Assembly (NCBI GenBank): GCA_016183985.1
Contig: JACPDN010000010.1
Coordinates: 496,001-560,000, forward strand
Length of the DNA: 64,000 nucleotides
Direction of reading: 5' to 3'
From: Pseudomonadota bacterium
GTDB lineage: Bacteria; Pseudomonadota; Alphaproteobacteria; Dongiales; Dongiaceae
The notes under the pieces were generated by a model. That model was not told where the DNA came from. It did no database searches and saw nothing but the letters and a program-made list of their open reading frames with translations. Position numbers and translations under genes: made by a program. Every line of letters starts with the position of its first letter. Position 1 is the stretch's first letter. This document shows positions 43,789 through 53,374 of this stretch, piece by piece.

Positions 43789-45351
43789 TCACTCAGCCGC
43801 AGCGCGGTGGCCGGCGGGCCGATTGAAATCTTCCGGGAAATGGCGGACGGCGCTTTGCACCGGGAAGGGTGTGAGACCACCCAGCGCGCAAAGCGAGCCA
43901 TCCAGCATGGTGTCGCAGAGGTCGGCCAGCAGCTCCATGTTCTTCTGCCGGTTCTGGCCCTCACGGATACGGTCGATGACCTCGACGCCACGGGTCGAGC
44001 CGATGCGGCAGGGCGTGCATTTGCCGCAGGATTCGACAGCGCAGAATTCCATCGCGAAGCGGGCCTGCATCGCCATGTCGACGCTATCGTCGAAGACGAC
44101 GATGCCGCCATGACCCAGCATGCCCTTGGCCGCTGCCATGGCCTCGTAATCGAGCGGCGTGTCGAGGAGGCTCTGCGGGAAATAGGCGCCCAAGGGACCA
44201 CCCACCTGCACGGCGCGGATCGGCTTGCCCGATGCGGTACCGCCACCGAAATCCTCGATCACCTGCCGCAGCGTGATGCCGAAGGCTTTTTCGATGAGGC
44301 CGCCATGCTTCACATTGCCGGCGAGCTGCAACGGCATCGTGCCGCGCGAGCGGCCCATGCCGAAATCCTTGTAGAAGGTTGCACCCTTGTCGAGGATGGT
44401 CGGCACCGCCACGAAGGACAGCACGTTGTTGATGACGGTCGGCTGGCCGAACAGGCCCTTGATGGCGGGGAGCGGCGGCTTGGCGCGCACCATGCCGCGC
44501 TTGCCTTCCAGGCTTTCCAGCAGCGAGGTTTCCTCGCCGCAGATATAGGCGCCGGCACCCAGACGCAGTTCCAAATCGAACGCCTTGCCCGAACCCGCAA
44601 CATTGGGACCGAGATAGCCCGCCCTGTTGGCGGCGACGATCGCCTTTTCCATCTGCGCGTAGGCAATCGGATATTCGCTGCGGATATAGACGAAGCCCTT
44701 GGTGGCACCCACGGCGAGACCCGCGATGGTCATGCCCTCGATCAGCAGGAAGGGATCGCCCTCCATGATCATGCGGTCGGCGAAAGTGCCGCTGTCGCCT
44801 TCATCGGCGTTGCAGACGATGTATTTCTGCTGGGCGTCGAGGCCCAGGACGGTCTTCCATTTGATGCCGGTCGGGAAGCCGGCGCCGCCACGGCCGCGCA
44901 GCCCCGATTCCGTTACCGCCGTGACGATCGCCTCGCCGCTCATATGCGCGGCAGCCTTGAGGCCGCGATAGCCGTCATGGGCGATGTAGTCTTCGATGTC
45001 GGTGGGGTCGGTGATGCCGCAACGCGCGAAGGTCAGGCGTTCCTGGTTCTTGAGATACGGCACATCTTCCGGCCGTCCGATACAGAGCGGGTGGTTCTTC
45101 CCGCCATTGAGGAAATCGGCCGCGAACAGCGTGGCCACATCTTCCGGCGCCACGGGGCCATAGGCGATGCGGCCTTCAGGCGTTGCCACCTCGATCATCG
45201 GTTCCAGCCACAGCATGCCACGGCTGCCATTGCGAATGATCTTGAGCTCGATCTTGCGGGCAAGGGCCTCGGCCTGGATCGCCAGCAGGACTTCCTCGGC
45301 GCCGCAAGCGATAGCGGCGGAATCGCAGGGGATGTAGAGCGTCGCAGTCAT
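43789..45351 (-). CDS. fdsB: Formate dehydrogenase beta subunit (NAD-binding diaphorase)
   Basis: A 520-residue NuoF-like subunit. A thioredoxin-like N-terminus leads into the flavin/NAD domain GLRGRGGAGFPTGIKW and GAGAYICGEETSLLESLEGKRGMVRAKPPLPA. The 4Fe-4S site CGKCTPCRIG is near the C-terminus. The ATG at 45351 overlaps the fdsG stop (ATGA). FMN takes electrons from FdsA clusters to NAD. Confidence 0.96.
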   Translation of the reverse strand: MTATLYIPCDSAAIACGAEEVLLAIQAEALARKIELKIIRNGSRGMLWLEPMIEVATPEGRIAYGPVAPEDVATLFAADFLNGGKNHPLCIGRPEDVPYLKNQERLTFARCGITDPTDIEDYIAHDGYRGLKAAAHMSGEAIVTAVTESGLRGRGGAGFPTGIKWKTVLGLDAQQKYIVCNADEGDSGTFADRMIMEGDPFLLIEGMTIAGLAVGATKGFVYIRSEYPIAYAQMEKAIVAANRAGYLGPNVAGSGKAFDLELRLGAGAYICGEETSLLESLEGKRGMVRAKPPLPAIKGLFGQPTVINNVLSFVAVPTILDKGATFYKDFGMGRSRGTMPLQLAGNVKHGGLIEKAFGITLRQVIEDFGGGTASGKPIRAVQVGGPLGAYFPQSLLDTPLDYEAMAAAKGMLGHGGIVVFDDSVDMAMQARFAMEFCAVESCGKCTPCRIGSTRGVEVIDRIREGQNRQKNMELLADLCDTMLDGSLCALGGLTPFPVQSAVRHFPEDFNRPAGHRAAAE

Positions 45352-45842
45352 CAGCGCAGCTCCTTTGCGATCTTGTCGAATTTCGCGGGCGTCATGCGGG
45401 CATGCAGCTTGCCGTCGACCATCATCGAGGGCGCGCAGGCACAAAGGCCCAGGCAATAGACCGCCTCGACGGTAATGCGCTTGTCGGCCGTGGTTTCGCC
45501 GAGTTCCACTTTGAGGTGCCGTTTGATGTGCTCTTCAAGATCGCGCCCGGCCATGGACTGGCAAGCTTCGGCGCGGCAGACCTTCACCACATGGCGGCCG
45601 GCCGGTTCCTTGCGGAAGTCGTGGTAGAAGGTGAGGACGCCATGCACTTCGGCGCGGGAGAGGTTGAGTTCGTCGGCGATGACCGGGACGGCGCTCGCAT
45701 CCACATAGCCGAATTCGTCATTGAGGGCATGAAGGATGGGCATCAAGGCGCCATCCAGAGATTTCTTTTGCTGGACGATGCTTAATGCGGCTTTCGCATC
45801 CCAAGATTTTCCTGGGGATCTCGCGGCGGCTAATCCCGACAT
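45351..45842 (-). CDS. fdsG: Formate dehydrogenase gamma subunit (2Fe-2S)
   Basis: A 163-residue NuoE-like protein with a thioredoxin-fold 2Fe-2S site: CRAEACQSM and CLGLCACAP supply the four Cys ligands. LPILHALNDEFGY-type N-terminus (here MPILHALNDEFGYVDASAVPVIADELNLSRAEVHGVLTFYHDF split over the gene) is standard. It is the first gene of fdsG-fdsB-fdsA-fdhD-fdsD. The promoter must lie in 45843-46020. Confidence 0.96.
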   Translation of the reverse strand: MSGLAAARSPGKSWDAKAALSIVQQKKSLDGALMPILHALNDEFGYVDASAVPVIADELNLSRAEVHGVLTFYHDFRKEPAGRHVVKVCRAEACQSMAGRDLEEHIKRHLKVELGETTADKRITVEAVYCLGLCACAPSMMVDGKLHARMTPAKFDKIAKELR

Positions 45843-45993
45843 TCAAATTTCCCTTCCGATGACCGGCATGTTCTTGCGCCCAGGATTAGGGCCTTGAGGC
45901 CGGCCTTGGTGTCCTTAAAGCGACATCGGATAAGTAATCCACAACCCTCGGGGCGGATTCAAATCCGCTGCGGTTATGAGCTAATAAACAAAA

Positions 45994-46011
45994 TTTATCA
46001 AAATCGATAAA
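45994..46011. promoter_or_regulatory. Dyad upstream of fdsG, candidate regulator site
   Basis: TTTATC-AAAATC-GATAAA is a perfect 6-base dyad about 152 bases upstream of the fdsG start, in an otherwise gene-free 178-base region. It contains a T-N11-A pattern as used by LysR regulators. It is close to the end of the GNAT gene, so it could instead belong to that transcript. Confidence 0.42.
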
Positions 46012-46020
46012 GGATCGCTA

Positions 46021-46548
46021 TCAAGCGACGGTCTGTGGCGCCTCGGCACCTAGTTCGGCGAAGGGCTTCGCGTAAATTATCTTGCCCTTTCTACCACTTA
46101 ACGTGCCTTCTGACAATTCCAGCGCCATCAGATAGGGACCGGCAAAGGGAGTCTGGAACCCCCGGGCCAATGCCGGCGAAAAGCCGAAGCGCTCATAGAA
46201 ACGCGGCTGGCCCAAAACGATCACCGCCTGCCAGCCATGTTGCGCTGCAGCGACAAGACCGGCTTCCATTAAAGCGGTGCCGATCCCTTGCCTCTGCCGT
46301 GCTGGCGTCACGGCGAGCGGCGCCAGGGCCAGTCCCAAAACCGTCTCATTATCGACTTCAATCGCCAGCGGGCTGAAGACGACATGGCCCAGGATCGCAG
46401 CGCCTTCCATCGCCATGAGCGAAATCGCGGCGAGATCGGCGTGGTGCAGGTCGCCAACCAGCCTACCCTCATGCGGCGTGCCGAAGGCGGCGTCATGCAG
46501 TTTGATGAGGGCCGGCAGATCGGCCTCGTTTGCGGCTTTGATATCCAT
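46021..46548 (-). CDS. GNAT-family N-acetyltransferase
   Basis: A 175-residue protein with the acetyl-CoA loop LAPLAVTPARQRQGIGTALMEAGL (Q/R-x-x-G-x-G/A) and the strand-turn pair GWQAVIVLGQPRFYERFGFSPA, typical of YhbS-like GNAT proteins. The substrate is unknown. It is upstream of and on the same strand as fdsG, but a 178-base gap makes co-transcription uncertain. Confidence 0.9.
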   Translation of the reverse strand: MDIKAANEADLPALIKLHDAAFGTPHEGRLVGDLHHADLAAISLMAMEGAAILGHVVFSPLAIEVDNETVLGLALAPLAVTPARQRQGIGTALMEAGLVAAAQHGWQAVIVLGQPRFYERFGFSPALARGFQTPFAGPYLMALELSEGTLSGRKGKIIYAKPFAELGAEAPQTVA

Positions 46549-46636
46549 CTATGAGATATAAGCGCCTCGCCCCTGAAGCCAAGCTTAAGCTAGGCTCGCG
46601 GCCGTTTTCGATCGACGTTCCGAAAGTCGGATAGAT

Positions 46637-47419
46637 ATGCGCCTCGCCCTGTTGCAGCCTTATTCACATCCAGGAGATTCAGAGCGGCAATTCGCGACGC
46701 TGGCCGCCAGGGCGCGGGATCTCGCCGGTCATGCCGATCTGCTGGTGGTGCCGGAGCTTTTCATGACCGGTTACCGGCTGTCGGCGGAAAAACTGCAATC
46801 GCTTGCTGAACCGATAGACGGGCCCTTTGCGCGCCAGGCCGAAGCACTCGCCCGGGAGACGGGCCTTGCCATTCTCTACGGCTTTCCCGAACGCGATGGC
46901 GCGGCTGTCTACAATTCGGTTCAGGCCTTTGCCGGCGATGGCCGCAGGCTCGTGCACTATCGCAAGCTGCATCTCCCCTCCGATGACGAGCGCGCGGCCT
47001 TTGCGACGGGGGATGTGCTGGTCACGTTCAGCTTCGGCGGTTTCACGGTGGCACCGCTCATCTGCTACGACGTCGAATTCCCCGAAAGCGTGCGCGCCTG
47101 CGTGCAGGCCGGTGCGGATCTGGTGATCGCCCCCACGGCGTTGCGGCGGCATTGGTCGCAGATCGCCCAGATGATGATCCCGGTGCGCGCCCTGGAAAGC
47201 GGGGTCTTCGTGGCCTATGCCAATTGGGCCGGTAGCGAAGCCGATTGGGACTACGCCGGCCTTTCCTGCATCTGCGGCCCGGATGGACAAGTACTGGCCC
47301 GCGCCGGCGCGGACCTGCAGGTCATCAGCGCCACGCTCGACAAGGCAGAGGTGCCGAAGGCGCGTGCGAGGCTCACCTATCTGCGCGATGCGCGGTTCAG
47401 GTTGGAGGGGCCATTCTAA
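46637..47419 (+). CDS. Nitrilase-superfamily amidohydrolase
   Basis: A 260-residue carbon-nitrogen hydrolase with a complete triad: Glu40 in VVPELFMTGY, Lys110 in HYRKLHLP, Cys143 in PLICYDVEFPE. The length and YDVEFPE motif fit the aliphatic amidase/omega-amidase type group that cleaves amide bonds of small molecules, with no N-terminal extension. It starts at ATG 46637 and is 126 bases upstream of a kinase-fold gene on the same strand. The substrate is unknown. Confidence 0.9.
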   Translation: MRLALLQPYSHPGDSERQFATLAARARDLAGHADLLVVPELFMTGYRLSAEKLQSLAEPIDGPFARQAEALARETGLAILYGFPERDGAAVYNSVQAFAGDGRRLVHYRKLHLPSDDERAAFATGDVLVTFSFGGFTVAPLICYDVEFPESVRACVQAGADLVIAPTALRRHWSQIAQMMIPVRALESGVFVAYANWAGSEADWDYAGLSCICGPDGQVLARAGADLQVISATLDKAEVPKARARLTYLRDARFRLEGPF

Positions 47420-47545
47420 AAGAAAGGATGTCGCTTTGCAGGGCTTGGGTGAGGGCAGGCCAATTCGCGCCGCTCTCTTGCAAGTTCCGTGCGGCACTCT
47501 CTATGAAGCTGCTGACAGACCAATGACGCACGGCTTTCCTTTCGA

Positions 47546-48544
47546 ATGACCCATCCGCTGACCGCTGCCCAGCTTACGCCGCTCATCACCGAACTAGCGA
47601 TTTCCGCGCTGTCGCGCTGGCATCTCGACGGCGCGCGGGTCACGTTGATCAATCATTCGGAGAACTGGACCTATCGCGTGGAACCGGTGGGTGCGCCACG
47701 GCCGGTCATCCTGCGCGTGCACCGGGCCGGCTATCATTCGCTGAACGGCATCCGCAGCGAGCTTGTCTGGATGCGTGCCCTTCAGGCGGAGGCCGGCGTG
47801 ATGACGCCGCAGGCCATTCCCGGGCGCGATGGTGCCGATATCCAAAGCGTTTCGCATCCGGCATTGGAGAACCCGCGCCATTGCGTGCTGTTCGAATTCA
47901 TCGACGGGATCGAGCCGCCGCAGGACGATCTCGTGGCACCCTTTCGCCAATTGGGCGAGGTGGCGGCGCGCTGCCATGCCCACGCCGAAACGTGGACACG
48001 CCCGGCCTATTTCGATCGCCTCGCCTGGGATTTCGAGCATTCAGTGGGCGGCAGGCCCAATTGGGGCGATTGGCGCCAAGGCCCGGCCTGCACGAAGGAA
48101 CGAGCCGCCATCATTCAACGCGCCGTCGATCTGCTGGAAAAACGCCTCGCCGCTTTCGGGCAGGCGCAGAACCGCTACGGCTATATCCACGCCGATTTCC
48201 GCCTCGCCAATCTGCTGTTGCATGAGGGCGATGTGCGCGTCATCGATTTCGATGACAGCGGCATGGGTTGGTTTCTTTATGATGCGGCGACGGCGGTAAG
48301 CTTCTTTGAGACCCGCGCCGATGTGCCGGAGCTGATCGAGGCCTGGAAGGAAGGCTATCGCCGCCGCCGCGCGCTCTCAAAGGCGGAAGAGGCGGAGATC
48401 GACAGCTTCATCCTGCTGCGGCGCCTCACCCTCTTTGCCTGGATGGGTTCGCACAGCGAAACCGACCTGGCGCAGACCGAAGGCCCCGGTTACGCCGAAG
48501 GCAGCACGACGCTGGCGGAGCGATACTTGACCCGCTTCGGTTGA
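47546..48544 (+). CDS. Aminoglycoside-phosphotransferase-fold kinase (SrkA/homoserine-kinase-II-like)
   Basis: A 332-residue protein. GYIHADFRLANLLL is the Brenner motif HxDxxxxN for catalysis, and VRVIDFDDSGMGWFLYD carries the metal-binding Asp. The N-terminal lobe includes LINHSENWTYRVE. Such kinases phosphorylate small molecules or Ser/Thr in stress proteins. No resistance context. It follows the nitrilase gene. Confidence 0.85.
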   Translation: MTHPLTAAQLTPLITELAISALSRWHLDGARVTLINHSENWTYRVEPVGAPRPVILRVHRAGYHSLNGIRSELVWMRALQAEAGVMTPQAIPGRDGADIQSVSHPALENPRHCVLFEFIDGIEPPQDDLVAPFRQLGEVAARCHAHAETWTRPAYFDRLAWDFEHSVGGRPNWGDWRQGPACTKERAAIIQRAVDLLEKRLAAFGQAQNRYGYIHADFRLANLLLHEGDVRVIDFDDSGMGWFLYDAATAVSFFETRADVPELIEAWKEGYRRRRALSKAEEAEIDSFILLRRLTLFAWMGSHSETDLAQTEGPGYAEGSTTLAERYLTRFG

Positions 48545-48722
48545 GGGTTCTGTCAAGCCCGCCACCTCACCCGTCAAGCGCCTGCGCGCCGCGCAGTCTA
48601 GGCTTGCACGCAATGGGCTTGATCTCGCATCTGCGAAGGCCCTAGCATCGCGCGCTGTACACACGCCGGTTAAGAGCGGGTGACAGGACAGGTTGGTTCG
48701 AGGCAGAGACTGGGGACGGGTG

Positions 48723-49613
48723 ATGTGGCGCGAGATTCCCGCCGACGAACGGCATGAGATCAAGGTCGACGGGTACAAGGTCGTTGCCTATTCTTTCGGC
48801 AAGGGTCCGGAGACCGTGCTTCTCCTCAATGGCGGGCCGGGTCTTCCCTGCGATTACTTGCGCGAGGCGCATTCCTGCCTGATCGATCAGGGTTACCGGG
48901 TCGTCGCCTTCGATCAGCTCGGCACCGGCGCTTCCGACCGGCCGACCGACAAAAAATTGTGGAACATCACGCGCTATGTGGCCGAGGTTGAAACGGTGCG
49001 CACGGCGCTGGGCCTCGGCAAGGTGCATCTGCTTGGGCATTCCTGGGGCGGATGGCTCTCGATCGAATATGCGGTGACGCATCCTCAGAATCTGAAGACG
49101 CTGATCCTCGAAGATACCAATGCCGACATGCCGCATCTCGTTTCCGAACTGATGCGCCTCCGGGATGCGCTGGGATCGGAAACGGTGGCCATGATGCAGC
49201 GGCACGAGGCGCAAGGGACACTGGATCATCCGGAATATCAGGCGGCTGTGACCATCCTCAATTACCGCCATGTCTGCCGGCTCGAAGAATGGCCGGCACC
49301 GGTGAGGCGTTCGCTCGACGATTGGAACATGGGGCCTTATGGCACCATGCAGGGGCCCAATGAATTCCTCTATACGGGCAATCTGAAAGATTGGAACCGC
49401 GTGCCGGATCTACACAAGATTCCCTGCCCCGTTCTCATCACGACCGGTCAGCATGACGAGCTGACGCCAGCCTGTTCGCTGCGCATGAAGCTGCATCTAA
49501 GGGATGCCGAGCTGCATGTCTTTCCGAATTCCAGCCATATGCCCTTCTATGAAGAGCCCCATGCCTATTACCCGGTGCTGACCAGCTTCCTGAAGCGCCA
49601 TTCCGGCAAATGA
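48723..49613 (+). CDS. Prolyl-iminopeptidase-type alpha/beta hydrolase
   Basis: A 296-residue S33-family hydrolase from ATG 48723. The oxyanion segment LLLNGGPGLPCDYL precedes the nucleophile Ser107 in LLGHSWGGW; the acid is in TTGQHDELTPA and His in FPNSSHMPFYEEP. The S33 type removes N-terminal proline or other residues from short peptides. There is no signal peptide, so it acts in the cytoplasm. Its stop overlaps the permease start of a peptide importer, which ties it to imported peptide breakdown. Confidence 0.88.
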   Translation: MWREIPADERHEIKVDGYKVVAYSFGKGPETVLLLNGGPGLPCDYLREAHSCLIDQGYRVVAFDQLGTGASDRPTDKKLWNITRYVAEVETVRTALGLGKVHLLGHSWGGWLSIEYAVTHPQNLKTLILEDTNADMPHLVSELMRLRDALGSETVAMMQRHEAQGTLDHPEYQAAVTILNYRHVCRLEEWPAPVRRSLDDWNMGPYGTMQGPNEFLYTGNLKDWNRVPDLHKIPCPVLITTGQHDELTPACSLRMKLHLRDAELHVFPNSSHMPFYEEPHAYYPVLTSFLKRHSGK

Positions 49614-50554
49614 ACCTTCATCGCTACCGCTTCATTCTCGCCCGGCCGCTGCAATTGCTGCCGGTGCTGTTCGGCATCAGCATCATCACCTTCGTTCTGG
49701 TGCGGCTCATTCCGGGTGATCCCGCCCGCGTGCTATTGGGTGCCAAGTCGACGCCGGAAGCCGTCGCCCGCATCCGCGCGCAATTCGGCCTGGATGAGCC
49801 GATCTGGCTGCAATATGTCTACTTCGTGAAGAACCTTGTGCTCGGCGATATGGGGAAATCGATCCTCTACAAAATGCCGGTGCTGCAATTGATCGGTGAA
49901 CGCTTGGCACCGACCCTGCTGCTGATCCTGGGCAGCGTCATCCTGGCGCTGGCACTCGCTATTCCCCTGGCATCGATCGCGGCGACAAGGCGCGGTCGCT
50001 TGGCCGATCACACGATCCGCCTCATTTCCACGGCCGGGCTTGGCTTCCCGCCCTTCTGGCTTGCCATCATGCTGATCATCGTCTTCAGCGTGAAATTCGA
50101 TCTCTTTCCCGTGGCGGGTTATGGCGACACCTGGGGCGACAGGCTGCATCATCTGGCGTTACCCTGCTTCACGGTTGCCCTGGCGCTCTCCGCCGTCATC
50201 ACGCGCAATCTGCGCGCCAGCATGATTGCGGAACTCGCCTCCGATCACGCAACCGCCGCCCGTGCGCGCGGCCTCTCTGAACGGCGCGTCTTCTGGCGCC
50301 ACGTACTGCCTAATGCGGTCATCCCAGCGATCAATCTCTTGGCCGTCAATATCGGCTGGCTCATCGGCGGCACGGTGGTGATCGAAAGCGTTTTTTCGAT
50401 TCCCGGCATGGGTCAGCTGCTGGTGCGCGGCATCTTCACGCGCGACTATATGGTTGTGCAATCGGTTGCCATGGTCTTTGCCTGTGCCACCGTCATCGTC
50501 AATTTCTTGGCCGACGTGCTAACCGTCGCCATCGACCCCCGGGTGGAGCTATGA
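49610..50554 (+). CDS. dppB: Peptide ABC transporter permease (DppB-type)
   Basis: A 314-residue inner-membrane permease. ARPLQLLPVLFGISIITFVLVRLIPGDPARVLLG is the conserved N-terminus. The EAA-like loop EDS-type segment here reads ELASDHATAARARGLSERRVFWRHVLPNAV. It overlaps the peptidase stop (ATGA) and the next permease start. The symbol marks the family; the exact substrate (peptide, nickel, other) is not proven. Confidence 0.92.
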   Translation: MNLHRYRFILARPLQLLPVLFGISIITFVLVRLIPGDPARVLLGAKSTPEAVARIRAQFGLDEPIWLQYVYFVKNLVLGDMGKSILYKMPVLQLIGERLAPTLLLILGSVILALALAIPLASIAATRRGRLADHTIRLISTAGLGFPPFWLAIMLIIVFSVKFDLFPVAGYGDTWGDRLHHLALPCFTVALALSAVITRNLRASMIAELASDHATAARARGLSERRVFWRHVLPNAVIPAINLLAVNIGWLIGGTVVIESVFSIPGMGQLLVRGIFTRDYMVVQSVAMVFACATVIVNFLADVLTVAIDPRVEL

Positions 50555-51399
50555 GTACCGCCATTGCATCCAGGCCGGGCTGGCTGCCGCGCTTTTCCAA
50601 GCATCCGCTGCCATTGCTGCTGGGTGCCGGCATCATCGGCACTATTGTGCTGCTGGCGATCCTGGCACCCGTCGTGGCGCCCTACGGTCCCATTGCACAG
50701 AATCTCGAGGTCAAGCTGCAACCGCCCAGCGTCGATCATCTCTTCGGTACCGACAATTTCGGCCGCGATATCCTGTCGCGAATCATCTGGGGTGCCAGGA
50801 TCGATCTGCAGATGGGCATCATCGGCGTGTTCTTCCCCTTCCTCATCGGCACGACAGTCGGCGCCATTGCCGGTTATGCCGGCCGGGCGGTGGATGCGGT
50901 GGCGATGCGGGTGGTCGATATCGTTCTCGCCTTTCCGTTCCTTGTCTTGATGCTGGCCATCATCGCCATCCTCAAACCCGGCCTCACCTCCTTCTATATC
51001 GCGATGGCCCTGGTCGGCTGGGTCTCTTATGCGCGCCTCATCCGTGCCCAGGTGCTGGTGGCGAAATCGGCCGATTATGTCACCGCGGCCCGCAGCCTCG
51101 GCTACAGCCATCTGCGTATCCTCTTCCGCCATATCTTGCCCAATGTGCTCACCAATTCCATCGTCTTCTCGATGTCGGATGTGGTGCTGGTGGTGCTCTC
51201 GGGTGCCGCGATCTCATATCTGGGCCTCGGCGTGCAGCCGCCGACCGCCGAATGGGGCATCATGATCGCGGAAGGGCAGAATTTCATCACCACGGCATGG
51301 TGGATCACGGCCTTTCCGGGCCTCGCCATCGTCGTGATGGCTTTGGGCTTCAGCATGCTGGCCGACGGATTGGGCGAAAAGCTGGGGGTGCGCGAATGA
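50551..51399 (+). CDS. dppC: Peptide ABC transporter permease (DppC-type)
   Basis: A 282-residue permease. The N-terminal tail is followed by a helix LLLGAGIIGTIVLLAILAPVVAPYGP, then HLFGTDNFGRDILSRIIWGARIDLQMG, the DppC signature, and the EAA loop DYVTAARSLGYSHLRILFRHILPN. It pairs with the preceding permease. The start overlaps its stop, and its own stop overlaps the next ATPase start. Confidence 0.94.
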   Translation: MSTAIASRPGWLPRFSKHPLPLLLGAGIIGTIVLLAILAPVVAPYGPIAQNLEVKLQPPSVDHLFGTDNFGRDILSRIIWGARIDLQMGIIGVFFPFLIGTTVGAIAGYAGRAVDAVAMRVVDIVLAFPFLVLMLAIIAILKPGLTSFYIAMALVGWVSYARLIRAQVLVAKSADYVTAARSLGYSHLRILFRHILPNVLTNSIVFSMSDVVLVVLSGAAISYLGLGVQPPTAEWGIMIAEGQNFITTAWWITAFPGLAIVVMALGFSMLADGLGEKLGVRE

Positions 51400-52385
51400 C
51401 GCCGCTCCTCGCCGTCAAGAATCTTGCCGTCCGCGCCAAGATGCATGGCCATGAATTTGATCTGGTCGAAGACGTGGCCTTTTCGCTGCAGCGGGGCGAG
51501 ATCCTGGGCTTGGTCGGTGAAAGCGGGTCGGGGAAATCGGTCACCTGCCGCGCTCTGCTGCGCCTGTTGCCGGGTGCCAATCTTTCCATCACCTCCGGCG
51601 AGATCCTCTTCGATGGACGCGATTTTGCCAAGATGACCGAGACGCAAATCCGCAATGAACGCGGTGCCTCGGTCGGCATGATCTTCCAGAATCCGGCGAG
51701 CCATCTCGATCCCGTCATGAGCATCGGCGATCAGGTCGCAGAATCCATCGTGCTCCATCGCGGTGTCTCAAAGGCCGAAGCCTGGAGCCAGACCGTCGAC
51801 CTTCTGCGTCAGGTGGGCATTCCGGACCCCGAGCGTCGCGCGCGGAATTTCGCCCATGAATTTTCCGGTGGCATGAAGCAGCGCGCGATGATTGCGGCGG
51901 CTCTTGCCTGCGATCCGCAGCTCCTCATCGCCGACGAGCCGACGACGGCGCTCGATGTCACGGTTCAGGCGCAGATCCTGCGGTTGCTGATGGATCTTCG
52001 GGACAAGCGTGGTCTTTCGATCATCCTGGTGACGCATGATCTGGGTGTCGTGGCGCAGGCCTGCGATTCCATCGCCGTCATGTATGGCGGGCGCATCGTC
52101 GAACGCGGTCCCAAGCGCGACGTGCTGAAGGCACCCTTCCATCCCTATACCTCGCGCCTCATCGCCTGCCAGCCGGCCCATGGCTTGGGGGCGGGATTGT
52201 TGCCGAGCATCCCCGGCCAACCGCCTTCGGCCGGCGACATGCCGTCTGGCTGCCGTTTCCATCCGCGCTGCGACCTGGCGCAGACGAGCTGCCGCGAGAC
52301 CGTGCCGGGACTTAAAGAACGTGTGAGCGGTCATCTTGCTGCCTGCCCGATTACAGAAGCCGGGATAACGGAGGCGCGGCCATGA
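51396..52385 (+). CDS. dppD: Peptide ABC transporter ATPase (DppD-type)
   Basis: A 329-residue ATPase. Walker A GESGSGKS, signature [15 protein letters not shown], Walker [13 protein letters not shown], and H-loop VTHDLG are intact. The C-terminal oligopeptide-transporter extension holds Cys residues ([14 protein letters not shown]), the 4Fe-4S-like site known in DppD/OppD proteins. ATG 51396 overlaps the permease stop; an earlier in-frame start at 51252 is rejected. Confidence 0.94.
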   Translation: MTPLLAVKNLAVRAKMHGHEFDLVEDVAFSLQRGEILGLVGESGSGKSVTCRALLRLLPGANLSITSGEILFDGRDFAKMTETQIRNERGASVGMIFQNPASHLDPVMSIGDQVAESIVLHRGVSKAEAWSQTVDLLRQVGIPDPERRARNFAHEFSGGMKQRAMIAAALACDPQLLIADEPTTALDVTVQAQILRLLMDLRDKRGLSIILVTHDLGVVAQACDSIAVMYGGRIVERGPKRDVLKAPFHPYTSRLIACQPAHGLGAGLLPSIPGQPPSAGDMPSGCRFHPRCDLAQTSCRETVPGLKERVSGHLAACPITEAGITEARP

Positions 52386-53374
52386 GCGACAGCTTGCTCC
52401 GGGTCGACGACCTGCAGGTCCATTTTTTGGCCGGCAAGGGCAAGCTGGTGCGGGCCGTCAATGGCGTCACCTTCGACCTCAAGCCCGGTGAGACTTTGGG
52501 TCTGGTCGGCGAAAGCGGATGTGGTAAATCAACGCTCGGCCGCGCCATTCTGAAGCTGGGACCGCTCACAGCCGGCCGTGTTTCCTTCGACGGCATCGAT
52601 GTCGGGACTGGGGATCATGCCGGCATCGCGCAATTGCGGCGCGAGACGGCCATGATCTTCCAGGATCCCTATAACGCGCTCAACCCGCGCCTCTCCATCG
52701 GCAGCGCCATCGAAGAAGTGCTGCGGGTACACAGGAAAGTGCCGCCGGAACGGATCAAGGCCCGTGTTGCCGAACTGATGCAGCTGGTGGGCCTGGCGCC
52801 GGCCTTGGCCGGTCGCCGGCCCAGTGCCTTGAGTGGCGGGCAGTGCCAGCGTGCCGGGATCGCCCGGGCCTTGGCGGTGGAACCCAAGCTCATCATCGCT
52901 GATGAATGCGTCGCGGCACTCGACGTTTCGATCCAGGCGCAGATCATCAACCTGCTGATCGAGCTCAAGGCCCGGATGAATCTGGCGCTGATCTTCATCG
53001 CCCATGATCTTGGCGTAGTGCGGCGGTTGTGCGACCGCGTTGCCGTCATGTATCTGGGGCGCATCGTCGAGGAAGGGGCGACCGAGGACGTCTTTGACGC
53101 ACCCAAGCATCCCTATACCAAGGCGCTGATGCGGGCGATCCCCGAGATCGACCCGGATTGCGGCCTCCCCGCCGATCCGCTGGGCGGCGAGCCACCGAGC
53201 CCGCTCGACATTCCGAAGGGCTGTGCCTTCCACCCGCGCTGTCCGGATGTCATGCCGATCTGCCGCGAAGCGCTGCCCCAGAATCGTTTCGTCGGCGGCT
53301 GTGCCGTTGCCTGCCATCTTTACGAAGACCCAACCACCAACAGTGAACAGGAGAGGGAGAGGATCCATGCCTAG
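52382..53374 (+). CDS. dppF: Peptide ABC transporter ATPase (DppF-type)
   Basis: A 330-residue ATPase. Walker A GESGCGKST, signature LSGGQCQRAGIARAL (Cys instead of the usual residue after SGGQ), Walker B LIIADECVAALD (Cys in place of the usual Pro) and H-loop IAHDLG. The C-terminal Cys-rich oligopeptide extension CAFHPRCPDVMPIC is present. It overlaps the preceding ATPase and, by eight bases, the following binding-protein gene. Confidence 0.93.
   Translation: MSDSLLRVDDLQVHFLAGKGKLVRAVNGVTFDLKPGETLGLVGESGCGKSTLGRAILKLGPLTAGRVSFDGIDVGTGDHAGIAQLRRETAMIFQDPYNALNPRLSIGSAIEEVLRVHRKVPPERIKARVAELMQLVGLAPALAGRRPSALSGGQCQRAGIARALAVEPKLIIADECVAALDVSIQAQIINLLIELKARMNLALIFIAHDLGVVRRLCDRVAVMYLGRIVEEGATEDVFDAPKHPYTKALMRAIPEIDPDCGLPADPLGGEPPSPLDIPKGCAFHPRCPDVMPICREALPQNRFVGGCAVACHLYEDPTTNSEQERERIHA

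Noticed and set aside
43807-45459. A 550-residue open frame on the plus strand opposite fdsB
   Set aside because: Antisense shadow of the diaphorase subunit; no recognisable motif.
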